A stretch of DNA of 64,000 nucleotides. Source: Streptomyces wedmorensis (lineage in GTDB: Bacteria > Actinomycetota > Actinomycetes > Streptomycetales > Streptomycetaceae). Positions 1-9,033 of the stretch are shown piece by piece; the first letter of the stretch is position 1, and each line of letters opens with the position of its first letter. The position numbers and the translations under genes are program-made. The DNA lies in NCBI RefSeq assembly GCF_000716445.1, contig NZ_JNWK01000015.1:1-64000 (forward strand). The letters run 5' to 3'. The notes below the pieces were generated by a model, which was given only the letters and a program-made list of their open reading frames with translations, ran no database searches and was not told the origin of the DNA.

Positions 1-54
1 CGTGAGGTGAGTTCCTAGACAGCTCCCACCACACCGGAGGTCTTCGCCATGTTC

Positions 55-73
55 AAGACCAGACCAGTGTCAA
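55..73 (-). promoter_or_regulatory. Possible chitinase-type promoter at the left edge
   Basis: Read on the minus strand this is TTGACACTGGTCTGGTCTT: a consensus -35 hexamer followed at once by a TGGTCT-type repeat like the 12-base repeats of the chitinase promoter at 9034-9067. It would drive a leftward gene that starts outside the window. No convincing -10 hexamer follows, so the call rests on the resemblance alone. Confidence 0.3.
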
Positions 74-94
74 CAACGCTCGTGATCAATACAC

Positions 95-1177
95 CTAGGC
101 CCTGATCCCCCCTGACACGGCCTGGCGGCCGGCGGTCGCCGGGGCGGCCGGCTGTACGCGGTGGGCGGGGTCGCGGACCTCGCCGACCAGCATCTCCAGG
201 ACGTCTTCCAGGGCGACGAGGCCGAGGACCCGGCCGGAGCCGTCCGCGACCTGCGCCAGGTGGGTGGCGGCGCGGCGCATCACGGTGAGGGCGTCGTCGA
301 GCGGCAGCTCGGCGCGGAGCGTCGCCATCGGCCGCCAGAGCCGCTGTGGCACCGCCCGCTCCCGCTCCTCTAGGTCGAGGACGTCCTTGACGTGCACGAA
401 GCCCATGAAGGTGTGATGGGCCCCGGCGCGGACCGGGAAGCGGGAGTAGCCGGTCCGTACGGTGAGCTCCTCGATCTCGCGCGGGGTGACGGACGGCGGG
501 ACGGTGACGAGGGACGCCGGGGCGATGAGGACGTCCGTCACGGGGCGGCTGCCCAGCTCCAGGGCGTCTTCGAGGCGTTCCTGCTCGACCGGGTCGAGCA
601 GTCCGGCCTGTCCCGCGTCCTCGACGAGCCGGCCGAGCTGGGCGCTGGTGAAGACCGCCTCCACCTCGTCCTTCGGCTCGACCTTGAACGCCCGCAGGAC
701 CAGCCGGGCGCAGGCGCCGAGCGCGGTCGTCACCGGCCTGCAGAGCCGGGCGAAACCGACCAGGCCGGGGGCGAGCCAGAGCGCGGTCCGCTCCGGCGCG
801 GCCATCGCCAGGTTCTTCGGCACCATCTCGCCGATGACGAGGTGGAGGAAGACGACCGCGGCGAGCGCGATGACGTAGCCGAGCGGGTGGATCAGCGGCT
901 CCGGTACCCCGACCGAGTGGAAGACGGGTTCTAGGAGGTGGGCGACGGTCGGCTCGGCGACGGCGCCGAGCGTCAGCGAGCAGACCGTGATGCCGAACTG
1001 CGCGGCCGCCATCATCTGCGGCAGGTTCTCGAGACCGTACAGGACCCGCTTGGCGCGGGCGCCGCCGAGCGGCTCGATCTGGCTGCGCCGCACGGAGACG
1101 AGCGCGAACTCGGCGCCGACGAAGAAGCCGTTGGCGAGGACAAGGAGCACGGCGAAGAGGAGTTGCAGGGTGCTCAT
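95..1177 (-). CDS. CNNM/CBS-domain membrane protein (hemolysin family), short form
   Basis: A 360-residue integral membrane protein with an N-terminal CNNM (DUF21) domain, roughly residues 1-180. The signature LANGFFVGAEFALVSVRR near the N-terminus and GEMVPKNLA in a later helix are typical of the CorC/hemolysin-like family, which is linked to Mg2+ or other cation efflux. A CBS pair follows at about 205-335 (GYSRFPV, then LEDVLEMLVGEV). Unlike its upstream neighbour it ends soon after the CBS pair and lacks the C-terminal CorC_HlyC domain. The ATG overlaps the TGA of the upstream paralogue (ATGA, 1174-1177), so the two are probably translated together and may form a heteromer. The family is clear; the transported ion is not. 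Confidence 0.93.
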   Translation of the reverse strand: MSTLQLLFAVLLVLANGFFVGAEFALVSVRRSQIEPLGGARAKRVLYGLENLPQMMAAAQFGITVCSLTLGAVAEPTVAHLLEPVFHSVGVPEPLIHPLGYVIALAAVVFLHLVIGEMVPKNLAMAAPERTALWLAPGLVGFARLCRPVTTALGACARLVLRAFKVEPKDEVEAVFTSAQLGRLVEDAGQAGLLDPVEQERLEDALELGSRPVTDVLIAPASLVTVPPSVTPREIEELTVRTGYSRFPVRAGAHHTFMGFVHVKDVLDLEERERAVPQRLWRPMATLRAELPLDDALTVMRRAATHLAQVADGSGRVLGLVALEDVLEMLVGEVRDPAHRVQPAAPATAGRQAVSGGIRA

Positions 1178-2550
1178 CGGGCGCCTCCCGTGACCAGCGG
1201 GGCGGTGGCGGAGGACCCGACGGGGTCCGCGTCCGGGTCGGGTTCCGTACGGACGATCCGGACGCGCTCGGCACGGTAGCGGTCGACCTGGCGCACCGAG
1301 AGGCGCCAGCCGGGCAGTTCGGCCCGGTCGCCCGCGGCGGGGATCCGTCCGAGGAGGTCGGCGACGAGGCCGGCGACCGTCTCGTACGGCCCGTCGGGTA
1401 CGTCGAGGCCTATCCGGCGCAGGGTGTGGACCCGGCAGGAGCCGTCGGCCTCCCAGGCGGCGCGGCCGTCCTCGGCGGGGGCGGCGGCCAGTTCGGGGCG
1501 GCCGTCGGCGACGGTGTCGTGCTCGTCGCGGACCTCGCCGACGAGTTCCTCGACGATGTCCTCCAGGGTGACGACGCCGGCGGTGCCGCCGTACTCGTCG
1601 ACGACCACGGCGATCGGCTGTTCGCGGCGCAGCCGCTCCAGGAGGGTCTGCACGGGCAGCGTCCCGGGGACGAGGAGCGGCGGGACCGCGATCCGGCCGA
1701 CGGGGGTGCGCAGCCGGGCGTGCGGGGCGACGGCCAGCGCGTCCTTGAGGTGGACCATGCCGACGACCTCGTCGATGCGGTCGCGGTAGACCGGGAAGCG
1801 CGAGAGGCCGGTGGCCCGGGTGAGGTTGAGGACGTCGGCCGCGGTGGCGCCCCACTGGAGGGCGCTCACCTTCACGCGCGGGGTCATGACCTGCTCGGCG
1901 GTGAGGCCGCCGAGGGACAGGGTCCGTACGAAGAGGTCGGCGGTGTCCTGTTCGAGCGTGCCGGCCAGCGCGGAGTGCCGGGCGAGCGAGACGAGCTCGC
2001 CGGGGGTGCGGACGGAGTCGAGCTCGTCGGTGGGCTCGACGCCCAGGAGCCGGACCAGGCGGTTGGCGACGCGGTTGAGCAGGGCGATCACCGGCCGGAA
2101 GAGGGCGGAGAAGCGGCGCTGCGGGGTGGCCACGAAGCGGGCGACCTGGAGCGGCCGGGAGACCGCCCAGTTCTTCGGTACGAGTTCGCCGACGACCATC
2201 TGGACGGCGGAGGCGAGCAGCATCCCGATCACCACCGCGATGCCGGAGACGGCCCCTGGGGGCAGTCCGGTGGCGGTGAGCGGCCCGTGCAGCAGTCCGG
2301 CGAGCGCGGGCTCGGCGAGCATGCCGACGACGAGCGAGGTGATGGTGATGCCGAGCTGGGTGCCGGACAGCTGGAAGGAGAGCTCGCGCAGCGCGCTGAC
2401 GACGGTGCGGGCGCGCCGGTCACCGGCGGCCGCGGCCCGTTCGGCCTCGGCCCGCTCGACGGTCACGAGGCCGAACTCGGCGGCCACGAAGAAGCCGTTG
2501 GCGAGGATCAGGACGAAGGCCGCGCAGAGCAGCAGAAGGGAGATGATCAT
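1174..2550 (-). CDS. CNNM/CBS/CorC_HlyC membrane protein (hemolysin family), long form
   Basis: A 458-residue paralogue of the downstream gene with the full family layout: a CNNM membrane domain at about 1-195 (LANGFFVAAEFGLVTVERAE; GELVPKNWA), a CBS pair at about 215-345 (TGLSRFPVYRD; VVDEYGGTAGVVTLEDIVEE) and a C-terminal CorC_HlyC domain at about 365-435. The family includes Mg2+/Co2+ efflux factors CorB/CorC and MpfA; the domain organisation supports cation homeostasis, but the substrate is inferred. It overlaps the short paralogue by 4 bases. The start is the first ATG, before a hydrophobic helix. A 275-base gap with a perfect hairpin separates it from the PH-domain gene, so it probably has its own promoter. 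Confidence 0.94.
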   Translation of the reverse strand: MIISLLLLCAAFVLILANGFFVAAEFGLVTVERAEAERAAAAGDRRARTVVSALRELSFQLSGTQLGITITSLVVGMLAEPALAGLLHGPLTATGLPPGAVSGIAVVIGMLLASAVQMVVGELVPKNWAVSRPLQVARFVATPQRRFSALFRPVIALLNRVANRLVRLLGVEPTDELDSVRTPGELVSLARHSALAGTLEQDTADLFVRTLSLGGLTAEQVMTPRVKVSALQWGATAADVLNLTRATGLSRFPVYRDRIDEVVGMVHLKDALAVAPHARLRTPVGRIAVPPLLVPGTLPVQTLLERLRREQPIAVVVDEYGGTAGVVTLEDIVEELVGEVRDEHDTVADGRPELAAAPAEDGRAAWEADGSCRVHTLRRIGLDVPDGPYETVAGLVADLLGRIPAAGDRAELPGWRLSVRQVDRYRAERVRIVRTEPDPDADPVGSSATAPLVTGGAR

Positions 2551-2671
2551 GCCGCCGCCTCCTGGGAGGGGGCGGCGCGGGTACTACCGGACGATCCGTC
2601 CATTGCTGGAGGGAGTCACTCCTCGGGTCGAAGGGTGGTCTCGCGGGCCGCGGCAGCGGCCCTGCACACGC

Positions 2672-2703
2672 GAGACGGTGGTGCCGCTCGGCACCACCGT
2701 CTC
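2672..2703 (-). terminator. Perfect 14-bp inverted repeat, probable terminator
   Basis: Two perfect 14-base arms (GAGACGGTGGTGCC and its complement) flank a 4-base loop, about 120 bases after the stop of the PH-domain gene and about 120 bases before the start of the CNNM gene. There is no U-tract, which is usual for Streptomyces terminators. A regulatory operator cannot be excluded. Confidence 0.55.
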
Positions 2704-2824
2704 CAGAGTAGTCACGTGAACGCCCCGAGGGGCAGGGGGTCGGCCCCGGATGGGGGACGGATCGGGGTGCTTCCCTGGTGATCCGCCTGCCGGAACGCGG
2801 GTACGAGCAGGGGTCCGAGGGGGG

Positions 2825-3277
2825 TCAGGCCCCTTCCGCGACCGTCCCGCGGCTCTCGGCCAGGGCGCGCAGGGCGCGCGCGTCACGGATCGCCGCTTCC
2901 TTGGCGATGCCGGGCTGGATGCCGAGCGCGGGCATGCTGGTGCCGTCGCTGAGGTCGAGGAAGACCCAGGGGTCGCCGGGGCGGAGGTTGACCTTGAGGA
3001 TCTCCGCCCAGGCGAGGCGCCGGGTCCTGGTGATGTTGACGACCGTGACGCCCTCGTCGTCTGCGACGACCTTGGGCCGGCTCAGCAGGACGAGGACCCC
3101 GGAGAGCAGCGCGGCGGTGAAGACGAAGCTGACGCGCTCCCCCGGTCCCAGCCGCTCCAGCATCAGCGCGACGCCGGTGACGACCACGAACATCGCCGCG
3201 CTCATGGTCAGCAGGACGGCCCGGGTGCGCCCGGGACGGAAGGTGACCGGGAGTGCGGGCGTCGTCGGCTGGGACAT
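2825..3277 (-). CDS. Small membrane protein with a bacterial PH-like domain
   Basis: A 150-residue protein with two hydrophobic helices at about residues 17-36 and 48-66, then a soluble C-terminal part (VVADDEGVTVVNITRTRRLAWAEI split by strands, then PWVFLDLSDG) that matches the bacterial PH domain type found after membrane hairpins. The W-A-E-I segment after a basic stretch is characteristic. The molecular function is unknown. It lies 42 bases after hisG on the same strand and is probably the tail of the rib-his transcript. The ATG at 3277 follows a purine-rich stretch. The family call is fairly sure; nothing in the sequence ties it to histidine synthesis. Confidence 0.8.
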   Translation of the reverse strand: MSQPTTPALPVTFRPGRTRAVLLTMSAAMFVVVTGVALMLERLGPGERVSFVFTAALLSGVLVLLSRPKVVADDEGVTVVNITRTRRLAWAEILKVNLRPGDPWVFLDLSDGTSMPALGIQPGIAKEAAIRDARALRALAESRGTVAEGA

Positions 3278-3319
3278 CGGGGGTTCCTCAGTGCCTGGTG
3301 GGATGTGCGGGCCGGACCG

Positions 3320-4168
3320 TCAGAGGCGGCAGGCGTGGATCGCGGTGGTGAGGATGGCGCGGGCGCCGATCTCGTACAGGTCGTCCATGATCCGCTGCGC
3401 CTCCTTGGCGGGGACCATCGCGCGGACCGCGACCCAGCCCTCGTTGTGCAGCGGGGAGACGGTCGGCGACTCCAGGCCCGGGGTGAGGGCGACGGCCTGC
3501 TCCAGGTGCTCGGCGCGGCAGTCGTAGTCCATCATCACGTACGAGCGGGCGACGAGGACGCCCTGGAGGCGGCGGAGGAACTGCTGGACCTGCGGGTGGT
3601 CGTCCGAGGCGCCGTGGCGGCGGACGACGACGGCCTCGGAGGTCAGGATCGGCTCGCCGATGACCTCGAGACCGGCGTTGCGCAGGCTGGTGCCGGTCTC
3701 CACGACGTCAGCGATGACCTGGGCGACGCCCAGCTGGATCGCGGTCTCGACGGCGCCGTCGAGGTGGACGACGGAGGCGTCGATGCCCTGGTCGGCGAGG
3801 TGCTTGGCGACGATGCCCTCGTAGGAGGTGGCGATCGTCATGCCGCCGAAGTCCTCGGGGCCGTTCGCGGTGCCCGGGCGGGTGGCGTAACGGAAGGTGG
3901 AGCGGCCGAAGTTCAGCGGGAGGATCTCCTCGGCGCTGGCGCCGGAGTCCAGGAGCAGGTCACGGCCGGTGATGCCGATGTCCAGCTTCCCGGACGCGAC
4001 GTAGATCGCGATGTCCTTCGGCCGCAGGTAGAAGAACTCGACCTCGTTGTCGGGGTCGATGACCACGAGTTCCTTGGACTCTTTGCGCTGGCGGTAGCCG
4101 GCCTCATGGAGCATTGCCGACGCAGGTCCGGAGAGGGAACCCTTGTTGGGGACGGCGATGCGCAGCAT
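3320..4168 (-). CDS. hisG: ATP phosphoribosyltransferase, long form
   Basis: Catalyses the first step of histidine synthesis, joining ATP and PRPP to give phosphoribosyl-ATP. The 282-residue length, with an extra C-terminal regulatory domain from about residue 210, marks the hexameric histidine-inhibited long form that needs no HisZ. The N-terminus (LRIAVPNKGSLSGPA) and the PRPP loop region (VADVVETGTSLRNAGL) are diagnostic. The C-terminal GWVAVRAMVPAKEA lies in the ACT-like domain. It follows hisE by 51 bases, and the remaining his genes are not in this window. The ATG start aligns with the usual family N-terminus. Confidence 0.98.
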   Translation of the reverse strand: MLRIAVPNKGSLSGPASAMLHEAGYRQRKESKELVVIDPDNEVEFFYLRPKDIAIYVASGKLDIGITGRDLLLDSGASAEEILPLNFGRSTFRYATRPGTANGPEDFGGMTIATSYEGIVAKHLADQGIDASVVHLDGAVETAIQLGVAQVIADVVETGTSLRNAGLEVIGEPILTSEAVVVRRHGASDDHPQVQQFLRRLQGVLVARSYVMMDYDCRAEHLEQAVALTPGLESPTVSPLHNEGWVAVRAMVPAKEAQRIMDDLYEIGARAILTTAIHACRL

Positions 4169-4219
4169 GGGATGAGCTTCCTTTGCCTGGGAGTTTCGGG
4201 GACTGTGGGACGGGTGTGC

Positions 4220-4492
4220 TCAGAGGTGGGCGTAGACGTCGTCGAGCGAGATCCCGCGGGCGACCATCATCACCTGGACGTGGTAGAGCAGCTGCGAGAT
4301 CTCCTCGGCGGCGGCTTCCTTGCCCTCGTACTCGGCTGCCATCCAGACCTCGGCGGCCTCCTCGACGACCTTCTTGCCGATGGCATGGACGCCCTTGCCC
4401 ACCAGTTCCGCGGTGCGGGAGGTGGCCGGGTCGCCGGTCTCGGCCTTGAGCCTGAGCTCGGCGAAGAGCTCTTCGAAGGTTTTGTTCGCCAT
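4220..4492 (-). CDS. hisE: Phosphoribosyl-ATP pyrophosphatase
   Basis: Hydrolyses phosphoribosyl-ATP to phosphoribosyl-AMP, the second step of histidine synthesis. The 90-residue all-alpha protein of the MazG/HisE fold shows the metal-binding pattern [17 protein letters not shown] at residues 41-57 and [14 protein letters not shown] at 63-76. It stands alone, not fused to HisI, as in other actinomycetes. It sits between ribH (35-base gap) and hisG, so histidine and riboflavin genes appear to share a transcript. The ATG is preceded by a weak purine-rich site, and the protein start matches the family. Confidence 0.97.
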   Translation of the reverse strand: MANKTFEELFAELRLKAETGDPATSRTAELVGKGVHAIGKKVVEEAAEVWMAAEYEGKEAAAEEISQLLYHVQVMMVARGISLDDVYAHL

Positions 4493-4527
4493 GATGGTCC
4501 TAAGAGTACGGGGTGAAGGTCGCGTGC

Positions 4528-5013
4528 CTAGCGCCAGGGCTCGCTCACTGTGCGCAGCGTGGTCGCGGTGGCGACGGCGGCGGTCACGGCCTCGTGGCCC
4601 TTGTCCTCGTTGGATCCTTCGAGGCCGGCCCGGTCCAGGGCCTGCTCCTCGGTGTCGACGGTGAGGACGCCGAATCCGACGGGTACGCCGGTGTCGATCG
4701 AGACCTGGGTGAGGCCGTGGGTGACGCCCTGGCACACGTACTCGAAGTGCGGCGTTCCGCCGCGGATCACGACGCCGAGCGCCACGATGGCATCGTAGCC
4801 CCGCCCGGCGAGCACCTTCGCCACGACGGGGAGCTCGAAGCTGCCGGGGACGCGCAGCAGCGTCGGCTCGTCGATGCCGAGCTCGCCGAGGGCGCGCAGG
4901 GCGCCGTCGACGAGGCCGTCCATGATCTTCTCGTGCCACTGGGCCGCGATGACCGCGACGCGGAGGTCGCCGCAGTTCTTCACGCTGAGGACGGGTGCGC
5001 CCTTGCCGCTCAT
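4528..5013 (-). CDS. ribH: 6,7-dimethyl-8-ribityllumazine synthase
   Basis: Condenses 5-amino-6-ribitylaminouracil with dihydroxybutanone phosphate, the penultimate step of riboflavin synthesis; members form 60-mer or pentameric shells. At 161 residues it has normal length. [13 protein letters not shown] (about 59-71) and [16 protein letters not shown] (about 86-101), with the conserved active-site His, are diagnostic. It is the last rib gene of the operon, 29 bases after ribBA. The ATG at 5013 fits the family. The alanine/valine-rich C-terminal tail is a little longer than in shorter homologues. Confidence 0.97.
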   Translation of the reverse strand: MSGKGAPVLSVKNCGDLRVAVIAAQWHEKIMDGLVDGALRALGELGIDEPTLLRVPGSFELPVVAKVLAGRGYDAIVALGVVIRGGTPHFEYVCQGVTHGLTQVSIDTGVPVGFGVLTVDTEEQALDRAGLEGSNEDKGHEAVTAAVATATTLRTVSEPWR

Positions 5014-5042
5014 GATTCTCCTAGCCGGTCGTACGTACGTGA

Positions 5043-6320
5043 TTACTGGTTGCCGCAGGTGGAGGCCGGGGAGCCGTCCAGCCAGGGCAGGTCGTGGCCC
5101 ATCCGGTCCCGCTTGGTGCGCAGGTAGCCGAGGTTGTGCTCGCCGGCCGTGACCGGCATGGGCTCGCGGCCCTCGACCGTGAGGCCGTGGCGGGTGAGGG
5201 CCTGGATCTTGTCGGGGTTGTTGGTCATCAGGCGCAGGCTGCGGACGCCCAGGTCGGCGAGGATCTGCGCGCCGGCCGCGTAGTCGCGGGCGTCGGCGGG
5301 CAGGCCGAGCTCCAGGTTGGCGTCGAGGGTGTCGCGGCCGCGCTCCTGAAGCTCGTACGCGCGCAGCTTCGAGAGCAGTCCGATGCCGCGGCCCTCGTGG
5401 CCCCGCAGGTAGACGACGACGCCGCGGCCGGCCTCGGTGATGCGGTCCATGGAGGCGTGCAGCTGGGGGCCGCAGTCACAGCGCTGCGACTGGAAGATGT
5501 CGCCGGTCAGGCACTCGGAGTGGACCCGGACGAGGATGTCCTCGCCGTCGCCGATCTCGCCGTGGACGAGGGCGACGTGCTCGACGCCGTCGACGGTGGA
5601 ACGGTAGCCGTACGCGGTGAAGTCGCCGTGCGCGGTGGGGAGCCGGACCTCGGCCTCGCGGCGGACGGTCGGCTCGGCGGAGCGCCGGTAGGCGATCAGG
5701 TCCTCGATGGAGATGATCGTGAGGCCGTGCTTGCGGGCGAAGGGGACCAGTTCCGGGAGTCGCAGCATGACGCCGTCCTCGCCGGCGATCTCGACGATCG
5801 CGCCGGCCGGGCGGAGGCCCGCGAGGCGGGCGAGGTCGACGGCGGCCTCGGTGTGGCCGTTGCGGACGAGGACGCCGCCGGGCTTGGCGCGGAGCGGGAA
5901 GATGTGGCCGGGGCGCACGAAGTCGGACGGCTCGTGGCTGCCGCTCGCCAGCATCCGCAGGGTGGTGGCGCGGTCGGCGGCGGAGATGCCGGTGGTGACG
6001 CCGTGCGCCGGGCTCGCGTCGACGGAGACGGTGAAGGCCGTCCGCATCGACTCGGTGTTGTTCTCGACCATCTGCGGGAGGTGGAGGCGCTCCAGCTCGT
6101 CCTCCTCCATGGGTGCGCAGATCAGGCCGCGGCACTCGCTCATCATGAAGGCGACGATCTCGGGGGTCGCCTTCTCGGCGGCGATGACGAGGTCGCCCTC
6201 GTTCTCGCGGTCCTCGTCGTCGACGACGACGACGGGGCGGCCGGCCGCGATGTCCCGGATGGCCTGCTCGACGGGGTCGAGGGCGAGGTCGGTGGCGTCC
6301 CAGAGGTGATGCGCGTTCAT
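5043..6320 (-). CDS. ribBA: Bifunctional DHBP synthase / GTP cyclohydrolase II
   Basis: A 425-residue fusion supplying both riboflavin precursors. The N-terminal half (about 1-215) is 3,4-dihydroxy-2-butanone 4-phosphate synthase with the metal/substrate motif [11 protein letters not shown] and [13 protein letters not shown]. The C-terminal half is GTP cyclohydrolase II, with the zinc motif [15 protein letters not shown] and the catalytic-arginine segment [10 protein letters not shown]. Both active sites look intact. Its ATG overlaps the TGA of ribM (ATGA, 6317-6320), giving translational coupling. The start is chosen from that overlap and from the family N-terminus MNAHHLWD. Confidence 0.97.
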   Translation of the reverse strand: MNAHHLWDATDLALDPVEQAIRDIAAGRPVVVVDDEDRENEGDLVIAAEKATPEIVAFMMSECRGLICAPMEEDELERLHLPQMVENNTESMRTAFTVSVDASPAHGVTTGISAADRATTLRMLASGSHEPSDFVRPGHIFPLRAKPGGVLVRNGHTEAAVDLARLAGLRPAGAIVEIAGEDGVMLRLPELVPFARKHGLTIISIEDLIAYRRSAEPTVRREAEVRLPTAHGDFTAYGYRSTVDGVEHVALVHGEIGDGEDILVRVHSECLTGDIFQSQRCDCGPQLHASMDRITEAGRGVVVYLRGHEGRGIGLLSKLRAYELQERGRDTLDANLELGLPADARDYAAGAQILADLGVRSLRLMTNNPDKIQALTRHGLTVEGREPMPVTAGEHNLGYLRTKRDRMGHDLPWLDGSPASTCGNQ

Positions 6321-6955
6321 GCGTGTGCTCCTTCCAGGACGGTGGTGCTGCGGGAGCGCAGCCACCAGTCGCGCATGCCCCACAGGACGAGCGCGCCGTA
6401 GATGACGTAGACGAAGCCGGAGAAGGCGTAGCCGTTGGCGAAGTTCAGCGGGACGCCGACCAGGTCGACGAGCAGCCAGGCGAACCAGAACTCGACCATG
6501 CCGCGCGACTGGGCGTACATGGCGACGATGGTGCCGACGAAGATGTACGCGTCGGGCCACGGGTCCCAGGACAGCTTCGGGAAGGCGGTGAAGAGCATCG
6601 CGACGGCGACGGTGCCGAGGGCGGCGCCGCCGACCAGGAGGCCGCGCTCACGCCAGGTGGCGAAGCGGACGGCGATGGAGCCGTCCTGGGCGCCCTGGCG
6701 GCCGCGGTTCCACTGCATCCAGCCCCAGGCGGCGACGAGCATGACGACGACCTGCTTGCCGGCGCTGCCGGAGAGGTGTCCGGCGGCGAAGGCGACGAAG
6801 AGGATGACGCCCGAGAGGAACTGGGCGGGCCAGGTCCATATGGACCGGCGCCAGCCGAGCGCGAGGGCGATCAGACCGATCGTGTTGCCGATCATGTCGG
6901 ACCACAGGATGTGCTGGTCGAGGACGGTGAACGCCTCGGAGTTGAGCCAGTTCAC
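6317..6955 (-). CDS. ribM: PnuC-like riboflavin transporter RibM
   Basis: A 212-residue membrane protein with about six hydrophobic helices, homologous to the PnuC nicotinamide/nicotinamide-riboside facilitators. Members found inside actinobacterial rib operons (RibM/PnuX, for example in Streptomyces davaonensis and Corynebacterium) import riboflavin or roseoflavin, and its place between ribE and ribBA under one FMN riboswitch strongly supports that role. The aromatic stretch [16 protein letters not shown] near residues 155-170 is typical of the fold. It starts at GTG 6955, overlapping the ribE stop (GTGA), and overlaps ribBA by 4 bases. Substrate assignment rests on context, not on residues. 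Confidence 0.92.
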   Translation of the reverse strand: MNWLNSEAFTVLDQHILWSDMIGNTIGLIALALGWRRSIWTWPAQFLSGVILFVAFAAGHLSGSAGKQVVVMLVAAWGWMQWNRGRQGAQDGSIAVRFATWRERGLLVGGAALGTVAVAMLFTAFPKLSWDPWPDAYIFVGTIVAMYAQSRGMVEFWFAWLLVDLVGVPLNFANGYAFSGFVYVIYGALVLWGMRDWWLRSRSTTVLEGAHA

Positions 6956-7560
6956 TTCCCGTTCTCCTTGGCGTCGGTGCCGAGCAGCCGCTCGACGTAC
7001 TTGGCGATGACGTCCACTTCGAGGTTGACCGGGTCGCCGGAGCGCTTGATGCCGAGCGTGGTCAGGTCGAGCGTGGTGGGGATGAGGCTGATGGTGAACC
7101 AGTCGTCGGCGACCTCGACGACGGTGAGGCTGACGCCGTCGACCGTGATCGAGCCCTTCTCGACGACGTACCGGGAGAGGTGGGCGGGCAGGCCGACCTT
7201 GACGAGCTCCCAGTGCTCGGAGGGGGTGCGGTCGAGGATGGTGCCGGTGCCGTCGACGTGGCCCTGGACGATGTGGCCGCCGAGGCGGCCGCCGACGGCC
7301 ATGGGGCGCTCCAGGTTCACCCGGGAGCCGACGTCGAGGGCGCCGAGGCTGGACCGCTTCAGGGTCTCGGCCATGACGTCGGCGGTGAACTCGCCGTCGC
7401 CGAACTCGACGACCGTGAGACAGACACCGTTGACGGCGATGGAGTCGCCGTGCTGGGCGCCTTCCGTGACCAGGGGGCCGCGCAGTCGGAAGCGGGAGGC
7501 GTCCTCCAGCTGCTCGACGGCGACGACCTCTCCCAGTTCTTCGACGATTCCGGTGAACAC
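6952..7560 (-). CDS. ribE: Riboflavin synthase, alpha chain
   Basis: Dismutates two molecules of dimethylribityllumazine to riboflavin, the last step of the pathway; active as a trimer. The 202-residue protein has the two internally repeated beta-barrel halves: repeat 1 begins FTGIVEELGE and contains SIAVNGVCLTVVEF, while repeat 2 contains GHIVQGHVDGTG and SITVDGVSLTVVEV. The GTG at 7560 is the only start compatible with the universally conserved FTGIVEE N-terminus. It lies 2 bases after the ribD stop and overlaps ribM by 4 bases. Confidence 0.97.
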   Translation of the reverse strand: MFTGIVEELGEVVAVEQLEDASRFRLRGPLVTEGAQHGDSIAVNGVCLTVVEFGDGEFTADVMAETLKRSSLGALDVGSRVNLERPMAVGGRLGGHIVQGHVDGTGTILDRTPSEHWELVKVGLPAHLSRYVVEKGSITVDGVSLTVVEVADDWFTISLIPTTLDLTTLGIKRSGDPVNLEVDVIAKYVERLLGTDAKENGK

Positions 7561-7562
7561 GG

Positions 7563-8636
7563 TCAGGCTCCCTTGAAGGTGGCGGTGATGCGGAGGTCGG
7601 GGCCGATGCGGACGGTCTCGGTGATGTCGAGCCGCAACGCTTCGGTGATGGTGCTGATTCCTGCGTCGGCGAGTGCCTGGGGTCCTGCGCCGAGGAGGAC
7701 GGGGGCGAGGTAGCCGACGACCTGGTCGACGGCGCCCGCCGCGACGAAGGCGCCCGCGAGGGTGGGGCCGCCTTCGAGGAGGACGGAGCGGACGCCGCGC
7801 GCGTGCAGGGCGTCCAGGAGGGCGGGGACGGAGAGGCCGCGCGCCGCCCTGGGGAGGCGTACGACCTCGGTGAGCGTGGTCTCGGCGTCCTCGGCGATCG
7901 CGATGAGGGTGGGTGCGGCGTCGTCGAGGATCCGGGCGCCGGGCTTCACGGCGGTCGCCTCGGTGTCGACGACGACCCGCAGCGGCTGTACGGCCTCGTC
8001 GATGCCGCGTACCGCCAGATGGGGGTCGTCGGCGCGGGCGGTGCCGGAGCCGACCACGACGGCGTCGGCCTCGGCGCGCAGCCGGTGGACGTCGGCGCGG
8101 GACTCGGCGGAGGTGATCCAGCGGGAGGTGCCGTCGGCGGCGGCGATGCGGCCGTCGAGGGTGGCGGCGTACTTCCAGCGGACGAAGGGGCGGCCGCGGC
8201 GCACCGAGGTGAGCCAGGCGGTGTTGACGGCGTCCGCCTCGTCCTCCAGGAGGCCCTGCTCGACGGTGACGCCGGCCTCGCGCAGGGTGTCGGCGCCGCC
8301 GGTGGCCTGCGGGTTCGGGTCGCCGACCGCGTAGACGACGCGGCTGACGCCGGCCTCGATGAGGGCCTGGGCGCAGGGGCCGGTGCGGCCGGTGTGGTTG
8401 CAGGGTTCGAGGGTGACGTACGCGGTGCCGCCGCGGGCCAGGACGCCGGCCTCGCGCAGGGCGTGGACCTCGGCGTGCGGGCCGCCGGCGCGCTGGTGCC
8501 AGCCTTCGCCGACCTGGTGGCCGGAGGCGTCGGTGATGACGCAGCCTACGACGGGGTTGGGGCTGGTCGCGCCGAGACCGCGTGCGGCGAGCTCGACGGC
8601 GCGTCGCATGGCGGTGATGTCGGCCTGCTGGGCCAC
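7563..8636 (-). CDS. ribD: Bifunctional diaminohydroxyphosphoribosylaminopyrimidine deaminase/reductase
   Basis: A 357-residue bifunctional enzyme catalysing the second and third steps of riboflavin synthesis. The N-terminal deaminase (about 1-145) shows the zinc motif HAEVHAL and PCNHTGRTGPC. The C-terminal NADPH-dependent reductase (about 150-357) shows WKYAATLDGRIA and VLLEGGPTLAGAF. The GTG at 8636 is preceded by AGGAGG at a good distance and gives the family start (AQQADITAMRRAVELA). It is the first gene of the operon, with a leader of about 180 bases that includes the FMN riboswitch. Confidence 0.97.
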   Translation of the reverse strand: MAQQADITAMRRAVELAARGLGATSPNPVVGCVITDASGHQVGEGWHQRAGGPHAEVHALREAGVLARGGTAYVTLEPCNHTGRTGPCAQALIEAGVSRVVYAVGDPNPQATGGADTLREAGVTVEQGLLEDEADAVNTAWLTSVRRGRPFVRWKYAATLDGRIAAADGTSRWITSAESRADVHRLRAEADAVVVGSGTARADDPHLAVRGIDEAVQPLRVVVDTEATAVKPGARILDDAAPTLIAIAEDAETTLTEVVRLPRAARGLSVPALLDALHARGVRSVLLEGGPTLAGAFVAAGAVDQVVGYLAPVLLGAGPQALADAGISTITEALRLDITETVRIGPDLRITATFKGA

Positions 8637-8814
8637 CGGGTCCTCCTGCCTCTTCGGGCACGGACTCCGGGGCCTGTCGATGACGACAGAGAGCGGGTGG
8701 GACGCCTCGCGCAGGGTGCGCCGGAGGCCGTGTCCTCGCGGGTACGCCGATCTGTTGCGATACGGCGACCAGCGGACATACGGCCGGCACACCCCTGAGA
8801 GGGGTCACCCGCCG

Positions 8815-8935
8815 CGCACTGCCTCCCATCCGGACTTTCACCGTCGGTCCAGGAATCTCACCTGGTCAACCGGCCGCTGGCTGCGGACGGGTCGCGGACT
8901 ATACCGCCGGTTCGGAATTACACCGACCCCGGAGT
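8815..8935 (-). promoter_or_regulatory. FMN riboswitch (RFN element)
   Basis: On the minus strand the conserved RFN blocks occur in order: GGTCGGTGTAATTCCGAACC, CCGGCGGTATAGTCCGCGA, a variable arm, CCAGGTGAGATTCCTGG, CCGACGGTGAAAGTCCGGATG, each matching the family. It lies about 180 bases upstream of the ribD GTG. A 6-bp hairpin (8791-8805, ACCCCT/AGGGGT) follows, without a U-tract, so control through ribosome access or structure-dependent termination both remain possible. When FMN is bound, ribD-ribE-ribM-ribBA-ribH should be shut down. Confidence 0.95.
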
Positions 8936-9033
8936 GCGCTGCTGCTGATACAGGGCCAGTGTGCCACGGACGCCGCGAGGCATGTGGTCGAGTCCCTGTG
9001 GGCTGGCTCACAGCATCCCATGAACACCTTCCA

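Noticed and set aside
49..105. An 18-codon plus-strand reading frame with GGAGG 8 bases upstream
   Set aside because: It overlaps the end of the CNNM gene and the putative leftward promoter, has no recognisable product, and such chance matches are common.
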